DNA of 13,602 nucleotides from Syntrophaceae bacterium UBA5619 (GTDB lineage Bacteria > Desulfobacterota > Syntrophia > Syntrophales > UBA5619), in the NCBI GenBank assembly GCA_002424545.1, contig DIKL01000035.1, forward strand, positions 1 to 13,602, written 5' to 3'. Numbering within the stretch: the first letter of the stretch is position 1; every line of letters starts with the position of its first letter. The position numbers and the translations under genes are program-made. The notes beneath the pieces are model-generated. The model was not told where the DNA came from and ran no database searches. It was given only the letters and a program-made list of their open reading frames with translations. This document shows, piece after piece, positions 7,564 through 13,602 of the stretch.

Positions 7564-9621
7564 TTACTTGCCCAGAAGACGCCGAGCCTCCGCCGCAACC
7601 GCTTCCGCGGTCACGCCGAACTTTTCATAGATGGTCTGGTACGGGGCGCTGGCGCCGAAACGGTCGATCCCCACGATCGCCCCCGCCAAACCCGTGTAAC
7701 GCTCCCATCCCAGCCGAACCCCCGCCTCGCAGGCGACCCTTGCGGTTACGGCCGGCGGGAGAACCCGATCCCGGTACGCCTGCGGCTGGCGTTCGAACAG
7801 ATCCCAACTCGGCAGCGAAACGACGCGAACGCGAACCCCTTCCGCGGCGAGGATCTTACCCGCCTGAAGGACAATCGCCAACTCGGACCCGGTCCCGATC
7901 AGGATCGTCTCCGGATCGCCCGCCCCCGATTCCCAGAAGAGATATCCCCCCTTCCGCAGGCCGTCCGCCGGGCCGACCGTCGAACGGTCCGCGACCGGCA
8001 GGTTCTGACGCGTGAAGATCAACGCCGTCGGACCCGTCTTGTTCTCAACGGCCATGCGCCAGGCCTCGACCGTCTCGTTGGCGTCCGCCGGGCGGATGAC
8101 CGAAAGGTTGGGAATCGCCCTCAGGCTCATGAGCTGCTCGACGGGCTGGTGCGTCGGGCCGTCTTCGCCGACGCCGATGCTGTCGTGGGTGAAGATGTAG
8201 ATCACCTGCAGCCCCATCAGGGCCGCCAGACGGATCGCCGGCCGCATGTAATCGGCGAAGGTGAAGAAAGTCGCCGTGAAGGGAAGGATCCCCCCGTGCA
8301 TCGCCATGCCGCCCGCAATCGCCCCCATCGCGTGCTCCCGGACGCCGAAATGGATGTTCCGGCCGCCGTAGCCCCACTCCCCGCCGCAAGCCCCTTCCCG
8401 GGCGGCGGGGGGCTCGCCCGGCTTCTGGAAGTCGCCCATCCCTTTGAGCCAGGAGAAGGTCGAGGGATTCAGGTCCGCCGCGCCCCCCATCAGTTCGGGA
8501 ATCGCCGCTCCGAGAACCTGAAGAACCGCCTCGGAGGTCTTGCGCGTCGCCACATCCTTTGTCCCCGGACCATAGACCGGAAGCGCCTTCCCCCAATCGG
8601 CCGGAAGCTCGCCCTTCATCACCCGCTCGAATTCGGCGGCCGCCGCGGTATGGACGGCGGCATACCGGCCGAAGGATTCCTCCCAGGCCCCCTGCTTCTT
8701 CACGCCGGCGGCCCCGGCGGCGCGGAAGAAGCGGAGAACCTCCTCCGGGACGAAGAACGGCTGATCCACCGGCCAGCCGAGGTTCTCTTTTGCCGCCTTC
8801 AGCTCTTCCGCGCCGAGCGGTGAACCATGCGCCGCGCTGGTATTCTGTTTCTTGGGCGCCCCGAAGCCGATCGTCGTCCGGATACGGATGAGCGAGGGCT
8901 TCGCCGTTTCCGCCTCCGCCCCCGCAAGCGCTCTGTCGACCGCTTCCACATCGTTTCCGTCTCGAACGGGAATCACCTGCCAGCCCAAGGCCGTAAAGCG
9001 TTGATCGATATCTTCGGTGAAGCAGAGCGATGTGGAGCCCGAAAGGGAGATTCGGTTGTCGTCGTACAGAACGACCAGCTTCCCCAAGCCGAGGTGCCCG
9101 GCCAGCGCGCAGGCCTCGGCGGAGAGTCCCTCCATGAGGTCGCCGTCGCTCGCAAAAACATAGGTCCGGTGGTCCACAACCGGATGGCCGGAACGGTTGA
9201 ACCGGGCCGCAAGGTGCGCCTCTGCAATCGCCATTCCGACTGCGGCGGCAAGACCCTGCCCGAGAGGACCCGTCGTCATCTCCGCCCCGGCCGGATGCCG
9301 GCGTTCCGGATGACCCGGCGTCTTGCTCCCCCATTGGCGGAAGGTCTTCAGGTCGTCCAGCGAGAGATCATAACCGGTCAGGTACAGAAGGGTGTAGAGG
9401 AGCATCGAGGCGTGACCGGCCGACAGCACAAAGCGGTCGCGATCCGGCCAAAGCGGATCGGCCGGATTGTATTTCATCCGCCGCGTCCATAGGGCATAGG
9501 CCGCGGCCGCCGCCCCCATCGGCATGCCGGGATGACCGGAATTGGCCTTTTCAATGGCGTCCGCCGCCAGAAATCGAATGGCATTGATGCATTTGACCTC
9601 CAGGTTCCTTTGTTCGTCCAT
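7564..9621 (-). CDS. tkt: Transketolase
   Basis: Transketolase moves two-carbon units between sugar phosphates using thiamine diphosphate and a divalent metal, in the non-oxidative pentose phosphate pathway. The 685-residue protein has the whole domain set. The N-terminal cofactor domain contains GHPGMPMG (29-36), SAGHAS (67-72), TGPLGQG (117-123), [11 protein letters not shown] (160-170) and DDNRIS (187-192). The pyrimidine domain contains FGVREHAMG (425-433) with the catalytic Glu429, and [15 protein letters not shown] (479-493). It is slightly longer than the common form of about 665 residues, with a Gly/Pro-rich stretch near 394-420. I placed the start at ATG 9621, 8 nt after AGAGGAG; the ATG at 9639 lies across that site and would add only six residues. 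It is the first gene of the minus-strand metabolic unit. Confidence 0.95.
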   Translation of the reverse strand: MDEQRNLEVKCINAIRFLAADAIEKANSGHPGMPMGAAAAAYALWTRRMKYNPADPLWPDRDRFVLSAGHASMLLYTLLYLTGYDLSLDDLKTFRQWGSKTPGHPERRHPAGAEMTTGPLGQGLAAAVGMAIAEAHLAARFNRSGHPVVDHRTYVFASDGDLMEGLSAEACALAGHLGLGKLVVLYDDNRISLSGSTSLCFTEDIDQRFTALGWQVIPVRDGNDVEAVDRALAGAEAETAKPSLIRIRTTIGFGAPKKQNTSAAHGSPLGAEELKAAKENLGWPVDQPFFVPEEVLRFFRAAGAAGVKKQGAWEESFGRYAAVHTAAAAEFERVMKGELPADWGKALPVYGPGTKDVATRKTSEAVLQVLGAAIPELMGGAADLNPSTFSWLKGMGDFQKPGEPPAAREGACGGEWGYGGRNIHFGVREHAMGAIAGGMAMHGGILPFTATFFTFADYMRPAIRLAALMGLQVIYIFTHDSIGVGEDGPTHQPVEQLMSLRAIPNLSVIRPADANETVEAWRMAVENKTGPTALIFTRQNLPVADRSTVGPADGLRKGGYLFWESGAGDPETILIGTGSELAIVLQAGKILAAEGVRVRVVSLPSWDLFERQPQAYRDRVLPPAVTARVACEAGVRLGWERYTGLAGAIVGIDRFGASAPYQTIYEKFGVTAEAVAAEARRLLGK

Positions 9622-9629
9622 GCTGAAGT

Positions 9630-9636
9630 CTCCTCT
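9630..9636 (-). promoter_or_regulatory. Shine-Dalgarno site deciding the transketolase start
   Basis: The minus strand reads AGAGGAG, 8 nt before ATG 9621. The alternative ATG at 9639 immediately precedes this site and has no comparable site of its own. Confidence 0.7.
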
Positions 9637-9865
9637 CATTGTCGTCGGTTTGATATCGTATTATTCGTCAGCCCTGCGGAAACCCTCCCATCCCCTTGAG
9701 ACGGAAAGACCGGGGCTTGTTCTCAATCCATCCTTGCGCTGATTCTCTTCCTCACAACGGCGGGAAAACATTGCCGCTCCGCTTCCCGGACCGAATCACC
9801 TTACAATAACGCGTCTCAATTGACAAGGCGGCTTTGGAAGATGTTCATGAGATATCTCGCGAGCC

Positions 9866-9894
9866 TTGCCATTGCACGGATAATGAAGTATCCT
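9866..9894 (+). promoter_or_regulatory. Candidate sigma-70 promoter of the small basic gene
   Basis: TTGCCA (9866-9871), a 17-bp spacer and TATCCT (9889-9894) match 5 of 6 and 4 of 6 consensus bases. A start near 9901 would give a leader of about 28 nt before ATG 9929, with AAGGAGGTG at 9918-9926 in it. Confidence 0.4.
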
Positions 9895-9928
9895 GTTGCC
9901 GTAAATGGTTTTGAACCAAGGAGGTGTC

Positions 9929-10039
9929 ATGAGCCAGCATAAGAAGATCGAACGGAAGAAGGAACTGGACCGCAAACGCCGAAGAAGAGAGAAAAGTCTG
10001 AAGCTTCGGGCAAAGGACGCCAAACGGAAGACCAAGTAA
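9929..10039 (+). CDS. 36-residue Lys/Arg-rich hypothetical protein
   Basis: The frame runs ATG 9929 to TAA 10037-10039 and encodes 36 residues, about half of them Lys or Arg, with no Cys, Trp or Pro. It starts MSQHKKIERKKELDRKRRRR and continues with alternating basic and small residues, consistent with one amphipathic or highly charged helix. AAGGAGGTG ends 2 nt before the ATG (GGAGG 4 nt away), among the best ribosome sites in the window, and a plausible promoter lies upstream, so I believe it is translated. A basic peptide of this sort could bind RNA, the ribosome or DNA, but nothing here shows which. Short basic hypothetical proteins of this look occur in other bacteria; I cannot name the family with certainty. 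The sensor remnant starts 4 nt after its stop, so the two were probably co-transcribed. Confidence 0.65.
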   Translation: MSQHKKIERKKELDRKRRRREKSLKLRAKDAKRKTK

Positions 10040-10043
10040 TCGG

Positions 10044-10572
10044 ATGGTCAAACGCTTTCGTCCAATAATTCGACTATTTAACCTGGCTCTGCTTTTCTGC
10101 CTGTTTGCGCCCGAACTGTTGCACGCGGCGTCTACGGGACAGATTTTTGTTCTGCATTCCTATTCGCATGAATACGCATGGACCCACGCTCGGCATGAGG
10201 GTTTCATGCAAACGCTTGACGTCGACACGCAGGCGGAGCACATCGTCAACACCGAATACCTGGATACCAAACGGCGAGCGTATGAAGAAACGTACGCGAA
10301 TGAGTTGGCTTGTCATTTGCGTTTGAAATAAGCGGGTTACAAGCCGACGGCGATCTATGTCACGGACGATAACGCGCTGTTGTTTGCGCGCGACCTTCGT
10401 TGCCGAAAAGAGGTTGGATCGCGCCCTGGAACGGCTGAACAAACTGCCGGGAAAATATCTCTTCCTGACCACGCTGGGCGGCATGACCGACGAAAATGAC
10501 CAAGTGCTTCCCCAGCTCATGTATCAAGCTAAAAAAAACGGGAAAGACAGGGTTTGTTCTGACTTTCGGTAA
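10044..10572 (+). pseudogene. Remnant of a sensor protein with ABC-substrate-binding-like periplasmic domain
   Basis: Residues 1-30 form a signal peptide or first membrane segment (basic start, LALLFCLF core, LLHAAS cleavage-like end). GQIFVLHSYSHEYAWT and NTEYLDTKRRAYEETY are phrases typical of the substrate-binding-like sensing domain (PF04392 type) found at the N-terminus of sensor histidine kinases. The frame hits TAA at 10329-10331, yet the same frame goes on sensibly (AGYKPTAIYVTDDNALLFARD) to about 10396. From there a different frame carries on (FVAEKRLDRALERLNKLPGKY) to TAA 10570-10572. TAC to TAA explains the first stop; an out-of-frame deletion between DNALLFARD and AEKRLD explains the second break. 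No kinase, PAS or HAMP sequence remains. It starts 4 nt after the small basic gene. The gene is dead unless the whole read is faulty. Confidence 0.7.
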
Positions 10573-10578
10573 AATCAG
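10559..10578 (-). terminator. Hairpin downstream of the DUF2207 gene
   Basis: On the minus strand CTGATTTT-ACCG-AAAGTCAG can pair over 8 bp including one G-U wobble, 12 nt after the DUF2207 stop. The pairing is better on the minus strand than on the plus strand. A T8 run comes only about 20 nt further (10531-10538), so it is not a textbook terminator. Confidence 0.3.
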
Positions 10579-10590
10579 ATCACAAGAACG

Positions 10591-12585
10591 CTACCAACCG
10601 CCGCCTCCCCCGCCTCCCCCGCCTCCGCCCGACGAGCCTCCGCCGCCTCCGCCGCTGCTTCCCCCCGATCTTGATCCCGGCGCCGTCGCAGAGGAGGAGA
10701 TGGCGCTGCTCAGGGCATTTCCCACATCGCCCGCGAAACTTCCGATTTGTCCCCCGTCAAACAGGGTGCCTGAGTACCATCCGGGGTGGTAGCCGCCGCC
10801 ATCCCTCTTCAGGGACGCGGACAGCACGTCGGCGAACTGCTCGGTCCATGCCTGCTCGACATTCAGCGCAAGCGCATATGGGAGGTACTTTTCATAAAGC
10901 TCGGGGGTGCGGTCCGCGGGAACCATGCGCTGGAGACGATCCCCTTCGGTGGCGCCCAGAAACATCTTGAAGCCTTCGATGCGGTCGAGAATCCGGCGTC
11001 CGAGCATCGTCGGGGCCTTGAGCAGATGATAGAAGGCCATGTTCAGGATCACCACGACCGCAATGAGGCCGACGAGGGCCGGGGCGCTCCGGGCCAGAAT
11101 GACCAGGACGAAGATTTCCGCGCCCAAGAAGGGCAGCGCAAAAACGGTCATGACAATCGCCGATCCGAGACTGCCGACGGTCGTCCCCAGTTTCCGGGCT
11201 CCCGCAAATACCTGGCGCCAGAGTTTCACGACCATTCCGGAGATAAAGACAACCCCGATGCTCCACGCCGTAAGCCAGACGCCAAGGAAAAAAACATCGG
11301 GCTGCTTCCACATGGAAAGGAAACTTGCCGCCATGACCACCGCGGATATCACCATCCCGGTGACAAACGCCCCCCGGTTGGTTACGAAATGGGTTTTTTC
11401 AAACGAAAGCGTAAGGGCTGTCTTCAGCGCATTCTTGGCGGCGGCAATGTGGGCATGATTTTTCGGTTCGAGAACGATGGATTCGCCGTTTTGAAAGAGA
11501 TGACCGGCAATTTTTTTTTCTTCCGCGCCAAGCCTGGTCAAGTCGCCGCCGGTTTTCGCGAGCGTGTACCTGCCGTCCTTCTCGCGGATGGAAAGAAACC
11601 CCTTCACCGCCATGTCGATGACGGCCGCCGCGAACGCCCTGTCGTCGTATTTCATCTCGGCGATATACCTCATCGCCGCCGGGGACAGATTGTCGGGCGG
11701 GGTGTAGATCGGCATGATGATTCCCCGGGTCGGGTCTCGCCCCGCCCTGAACCATACCAGCACGTAGTACAAAAGCAGAACGACAAGACCGGCAAAGGCA
11801 ACCAGCGCGGTCAGGTTGACCTTGAGAAAATGGAAAGTCTTCTCGGCGGGGGATGGCTCCTGAACGAACCCCTTCGGCCAGAGAACCACGATCGTGAGCC
11901 CCTCGTTGGCGGCCAGTCTTCTCGTCGTTTTGAAAACAGCCCTTCCTTCCGGAGTCAAAGCCGAGGAAAAATCCTGACCCTTGGCGCCCATCGGTCCGGT
12001 ATAGCCCTCGAGGATCACCTTGTCCGCAGGGATGCCGGCGGGCAACGCAACCCTTGCGAAGGCCGTTTCGATGGGGAAGACCCATCCGTTTCCGGTGACG
12101 TTCCAGTAGAGCTCGTCGTGGTCCCGAAAAAAGCCCAACTGCCGGTCGGTCCGGTAGCTCAGCGTGTAGGTATGCTCGCCCGGCGGCAGCAGATACTCTT
12201 TTTGGCCCATATAGATCCGGACGCCGTTGGACAGGTCTTCGGTGTGATACGCCTCGGGCCGGCCGTCCCGCGCAACATCGAGGATCGTAAAGCCGACGAC
12301 GTATCTGTTTCCCGCATGGTCCCGGTAGGTCGTTGGAAAGTCCCTGTAGATTCCCCGTTTGATCTGGTCGCCGGCGCCGACGACCCTGATGGTTTCCGTC
12401 ACATGCAGGCTCGCATCGGCATTCACGGCGATCTCGCTTGCGAACGACAGAATGGTCTCCGATACCGCCGCGGCGGCATCGGGACCGACGACAACGAAGA
12501 TCAGAAGAACGGCGAGCGAAATTCGAAAAATCGATACCCGAATCCTGCTTGCCTGATTCAATATCCGTCCGGGCGCGGGGATCAT
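10591..12585 (-). CDS. DUF2207 predicted membrane protein with poly-glycine C-terminus
   Basis: This 664-residue protein has the DUF2207 layout; its function is unknown. A signal peptide (core about residues 20-34, AAAA end near 37-40) precedes a beta-rich extracytoplasmic domain with IKRGIYRDFPTTY at 75-87 and GEHTYTLSYRTDRQLGFF at 136-153. Membrane segments are visible near 258-278, 405-425, 431-455, 471-497 and 502-522. A soluble region follows (DRIEGFKMFLGATEGDRL, 534-551), then a tail of SGG(G)n ending in Trp (641-664). The ATG at 12585 follows GAGAGGCGAG closely. It lies 14 bp after lemA, the usual partner of DUF2207 genes, so the two form an operon. The pair may build a membrane-associated complex; this is inference from co-occurrence. 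Confidence 0.9.
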   Translation of the reverse strand: MIPAPGRILNQASRIRVSIFRISLAVLLIFVVVGPDAAAAVSETILSFASEIAVNADASLHVTETIRVVGAGDQIKRGIYRDFPTTYRDHAGNRYVVGFTILDVARDGRPEAYHTEDLSNGVRIYMGQKEYLLPPGEHTYTLSYRTDRQLGFFRDHDELYWNVTGNGWVFPIETAFARVALPAGIPADKVILEGYTGPMGAKGQDFSSALTPEGRAVFKTTRRLAANEGLTIVVLWPKGFVQEPSPAEKTFHFLKVNLTALVAFAGLVVLLLYYVLVWFRAGRDPTRGIIMPIYTPPDNLSPAAMRYIAEMKYDDRAFAAAVIDMAVKGFLSIREKDGRYTLAKTGGDLTRLGAEEKKIAGHLFQNGESIVLEPKNHAHIAAAKNALKTALTLSFEKTHFVTNRGAFVTGMVISAVVMAASFLSMWKQPDVFFLGVWLTAWSIGVVFISGMVVKLWRQVFAGARKLGTTVGSLGSAIVMTVFALPFLGAEIFVLVILARSAPALVGLIAVVVILNMAFYHLLKAPTMLGRRILDRIEGFKMFLGATEGDRLQRMVPADRTPELYEKYLPYALALNVEQAWTEQFADVLSASLKRDGGGYHPGWYSGTLFDGGQIGSFAGDVGNALSSAISSSATAPGSRSGGSSGGGGGGSSGGGGGGGGGGGW
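10594..10665 (-). repeat. Gly-rich low-complexity tract of the DUF2207 gene
   Basis: Codons 641-664 are nearly all Gly with two Ser-Ser interruptions and a final Trp. On the plus strand it reads as repeated CCGCC/CCTCC units. Such tracts slip easily, so length variation between strains is likely; Gly-rich ends are common in this family. Confidence 0.7.
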
Positions 12586-12599
12586 GATCTCGCCTCTCG

Positions 12600-13157
12600 T
12601 CAGAAACTGACTTTGACCGCTTTCCGCTCGACGTCCGGTGTTTCGAGCTCGAAAAAATCGCTCCTCTCGAATTTGAACTGCGAGGCAACCAGGTTGGAAG
12701 GGAACTGTTCGATCGCGGTGTTGTAATCCCGGGTCACCGCGTTGTAATAACGCCGCGCGGATTCGATGTTGTCCTCAATTTCCTTGAGCTGGGTCTGCAG
12801 TTGCAGAAAGTTCTGATTCGCCTTCAGATCGGGATAGGCCTCGGCCACCGCAAACAGGCTTTTCAGAGAATCCCGCAACAGGTTTTCGGCCTTGGCCGTT
12901 TCGACGGGCCCCGTCGCATGGACGGCCCGCGACCGCGCCTCGGTCACCTTTTCGAACAGGGACCTCTCGTGACTCGCGTAGCCTTTGACCGCTTCCACAA
13001 TATTCGGCACGAGGTCATAGCGCTTCTTCAGTTGCACATCGATGTCCGACCATGACGACCGCACCGTGTTGCGCAGCCGGACAAGCTTGTTGTAAATGGA
13101 GACGACCGCCCCGGCAACGATCACCGCCGCCGCAATGATGATCCATAAGAGTGTCAT
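12600..13157 (-). CDS. lemA: LemA family protein
   Basis: This 185-residue protein has the normal LemA length and layout. One N-terminal membrane helix (residues 2-20, LLWIIIAAAVIVAGAVVSI) is followed by a helical domain with the conserved start RSSWSDIDVQLKKRYDLVPN (34-53), then EAVKGYASHE (55-64), ENLLRDSL, AYPDLKANQNF (107-117) and an ARRYYNAVTRDYN stretch. The topology fits a short outside end and a large soluble domain. The molecular role is unknown. AAAGGTAA lies before ATG 13157, and the DUF2207 gene follows after 14 bp. A weak promoter may exist upstream on the minus strand, with TATACA (13175-13180) as -10 and CTGATC (13198-13203) as a poor -35. Confidence 0.93.
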   Translation of the reverse strand: MTLLWIIIAAAVIVAGAVVSIYNKLVRLRNTVRSSWSDIDVQLKKRYDLVPNIVEAVKGYASHERSLFEKVTEARSRAVHATGPVETAKAENLLRDSLKSLFAVAEAYPDLKANQNFLQLQTQLKEIEDNIESARRYYNAVTRDYNTAIEQFPSNLVASQFKFERSDFFELETPDVERKAVKVSF

Positions 13158-13246
13158 CGGATTACCTTTCTGTTTGTATAAAATCGTCGGTTGGCCTGAT
13201 CAGAATCCACTTTTATTTGAGTTGAGGTTATGAAAAGCGGTTTGGG

Positions 13247-13284
13247 TTGTCAAGGTGATTTACAGGGTGATTTTCTCTTGACAA
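13247..13284. promoter_or_regulatory. Inverted repeat overlapping a candidate -35 upstream of higB
   Basis: TTGTCAAG (13247-13254) and CTTGACAA (13277-13284) are perfect 8-bp inverted arms separated by 22 bp. The second arm contains TTGACA (13278-13283), a perfect -35 hexamer for higB; the -10 is poor (CAGTAT at 13303-13308, 19-bp spacer). HigA antitoxins usually repress their own operon by binding inverted repeats at the promoter, so this could be the operator. GGTGATTT is also repeated directly in the loop (13254-13261 and 13266-13273). Confidence 0.4.
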
Positions 13285-13313
13285 GCGTAATCCACTTGGT
13301 CACAGTATCGGCC

Positions 13314-13592
13314 ATGATAAAGTCTTTTATCTGCAAAGGTCTGGAAGATTTTTTCTACGATGGAACTCGTAAAGGGATACAAGCCAAGCATGCTTCCAGA
13401 CTGGTTGCGATATTGGATAGGCTTGACGCGGCACGGGAAATGAAGGATATGAACTACCCCGGCTCCGGCCTTCATCTGCTACTTCCCAAAAAGAAGGGGC
13501 GTTGGGCGATAAAGGTTTCCGGCAACTGGCGATTGACGTTTGAATTTAAGGATGGAGACGCATTTAATGTCGACGTCGAAGACTATCATTGA
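13314..13592 (+). CDS. higB: HigB-type RelE/ParE-family toxin
   Basis: HigB toxins are ribosome-dependent mRNA endonucleases of type II toxin-antitoxin systems, with toxin first and HigA antitoxin second. This 92-residue protein has exactly the usual length and phrases: MIKSFICKGLEDFF (1-14), GIQAKHASRL (21-30), GSGLHLL (50-56), RWAIKVSGNWRLTFEF (63-78) and the terminal DVEDYH. The GNWRLTF segment with Arg73 and the C-terminal Tyr-His look intact, so the toxin should be active. I chose ATG 13314 by family length; an in-frame ATG at 13230 would add 28 residues that lie over the putative promoter and have a ribosome site only 2 nt away. A ribosome site follows the stop, so the antitoxin probably begins right after the window. 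The area is visibly lower in GC than its neighbours, consistent with transfer. Confidence 0.92.
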   Translation: MIKSFICKGLEDFFYDGTRKGIQAKHASRLVAILDRLDAAREMKDMNYPGSGLHLLLPKKKGRWAIKVSGNWRLTFEFKDGDAFNVDVEDYH

Positions 13593-13598
13593 AGAGGA
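13593..13598 (+). promoter_or_regulatory. Putative ribosome site of the antitoxin gene beyond the window
   Basis: AGAGGA directly follows the higB stop and the window ends 4 nt later. This is where a higA start codon is expected, but the gene itself is not in view. Confidence 0.4.
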
Positions 13599-13602
13599 TT
13601 AT

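Larger units (their letters stand above)
9622..9928. other. Divergent intergenic region between tkt and the small basic gene
   Basis: This 307-bp stretch separates the minus-strand transketolase from the plus-strand small gene and holds no convincing ORF. It should contain the tkt promoter; the AT-rich minus-strand stretch AATAATACGATATCAA near 9651-9666 could supply a -10 such as TACGAT, but I found no good -35 in front of it. It also holds an inverted repeat TTGAGA/TCTCAA (9696-9701 and 9721-9726), a 10-bp palindrome GAGATATCTC (9849-9858) and a lone TTGACA at 9820. A better candidate promoter for the plus strand is listed separately. Confidence 0.5.

Noticed and set aside
8045..9334. Minus-strand ORF of 429 codons inside transketolase in another frame
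   Set aside because: It overlaps the well-supported transketolase frame on the same strand and is Gly/Arg-rich without domains.
10594..10665. CCGCC/CCTCC repeats that could be taken for a short tandem repeat or CRISPR-like array
   Set aside because: They encode the Gly-rich tail of the DUF2207 protein; there are no spacers and no conserved repeat unit.
10786..12726. Long plus-strand ORF of 646 codons opposite the DUF2207 gene
   Set aside because: It is antisense to a clear DUF2207/LemA pair, has Arg/Gly/Pro-rich composition without recognisable domains, and is explained by high third-position GC in the real genes.
1..13602. tRNA, rRNA, CRISPR, transposase or integrase genes
   Set aside because: I looked for conserved RNA motifs, repeat-spacer patterns and transposase or integrase protein motifs and found none.

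Overview
The window is GC-rich, roughly 60% by eye, with strong Shine-Dalgarno sites and tightly packed genes. It looks like a chromosomal segment of a Gram-negative bacterium. Gene content (a transaldolase/isomerase-type Pgi, a YyaL/SPATA20-type protein, a LemA-DUF2207 pair and a remnant of a substrate-binding-type sensor) fits a Desulfobacterota/Syntrophales-like organism, but that assignment is inference and was not tested.

Layout: (1) 1-2059, plus strand, holds a decayed two-gene module. It is a SNF2-family helicase with two apparent in-frame internal deletions, one removing the Walker A motif, followed by a companion protein with a C-terminal zinc ribbon that is broken by an in-frame TAG and a frameshift in an A6 run. 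(2) 2056-9621, minus strand, reads in transcription order transketolase, glucose-6-phosphate isomerase, a 704-residue thioredoxin-domain protein, a MNT nucleotidyltransferase antitoxin and a HepT-like protein. Gaps are 30 and 47 bp, then overlaps of 4 and 14 bp, so this may be one long transcription unit. An atypical short-chain dehydrogenase follows 196 bp further on, behind an 18-bp perfect palindrome. (3) 9622-10590 is a divergent intergenic region, a 36-residue very basic protein on the plus strand, and directly behind it a wrecked sensor gene. (4) 10591-13157, minus strand, is a lemA-DUF2207 operon. (5) 13158-13602 is a lower-GC stretch with a HigB-type toxin gene; its antitoxin should start just past the window end.

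How the genes work together: transketolase and Pgi link the non-oxidative pentose phosphate pathway with glycolysis. The MNT/HepT pair is translationally coupled to the end of this metabolic unit. HepT has lost the Arg and His of its RX4HXY motif but keeps the Tyr that MNT-type antitoxins AMPylate, so it may be an inactivated toxin. LemA and DUF2207 form a common membrane-associated pair of unknown function. Three genes on the plus strand show the same kind of damage (internal deletions, nonsense codons, frameshifts), which points to ongoing gene decay or to an assembly problem. I found no clear new system. The best candidates for a second look are the degenerate HepT in its metabolic operon, the small basic protein, and the palindrome with three GATC sites.
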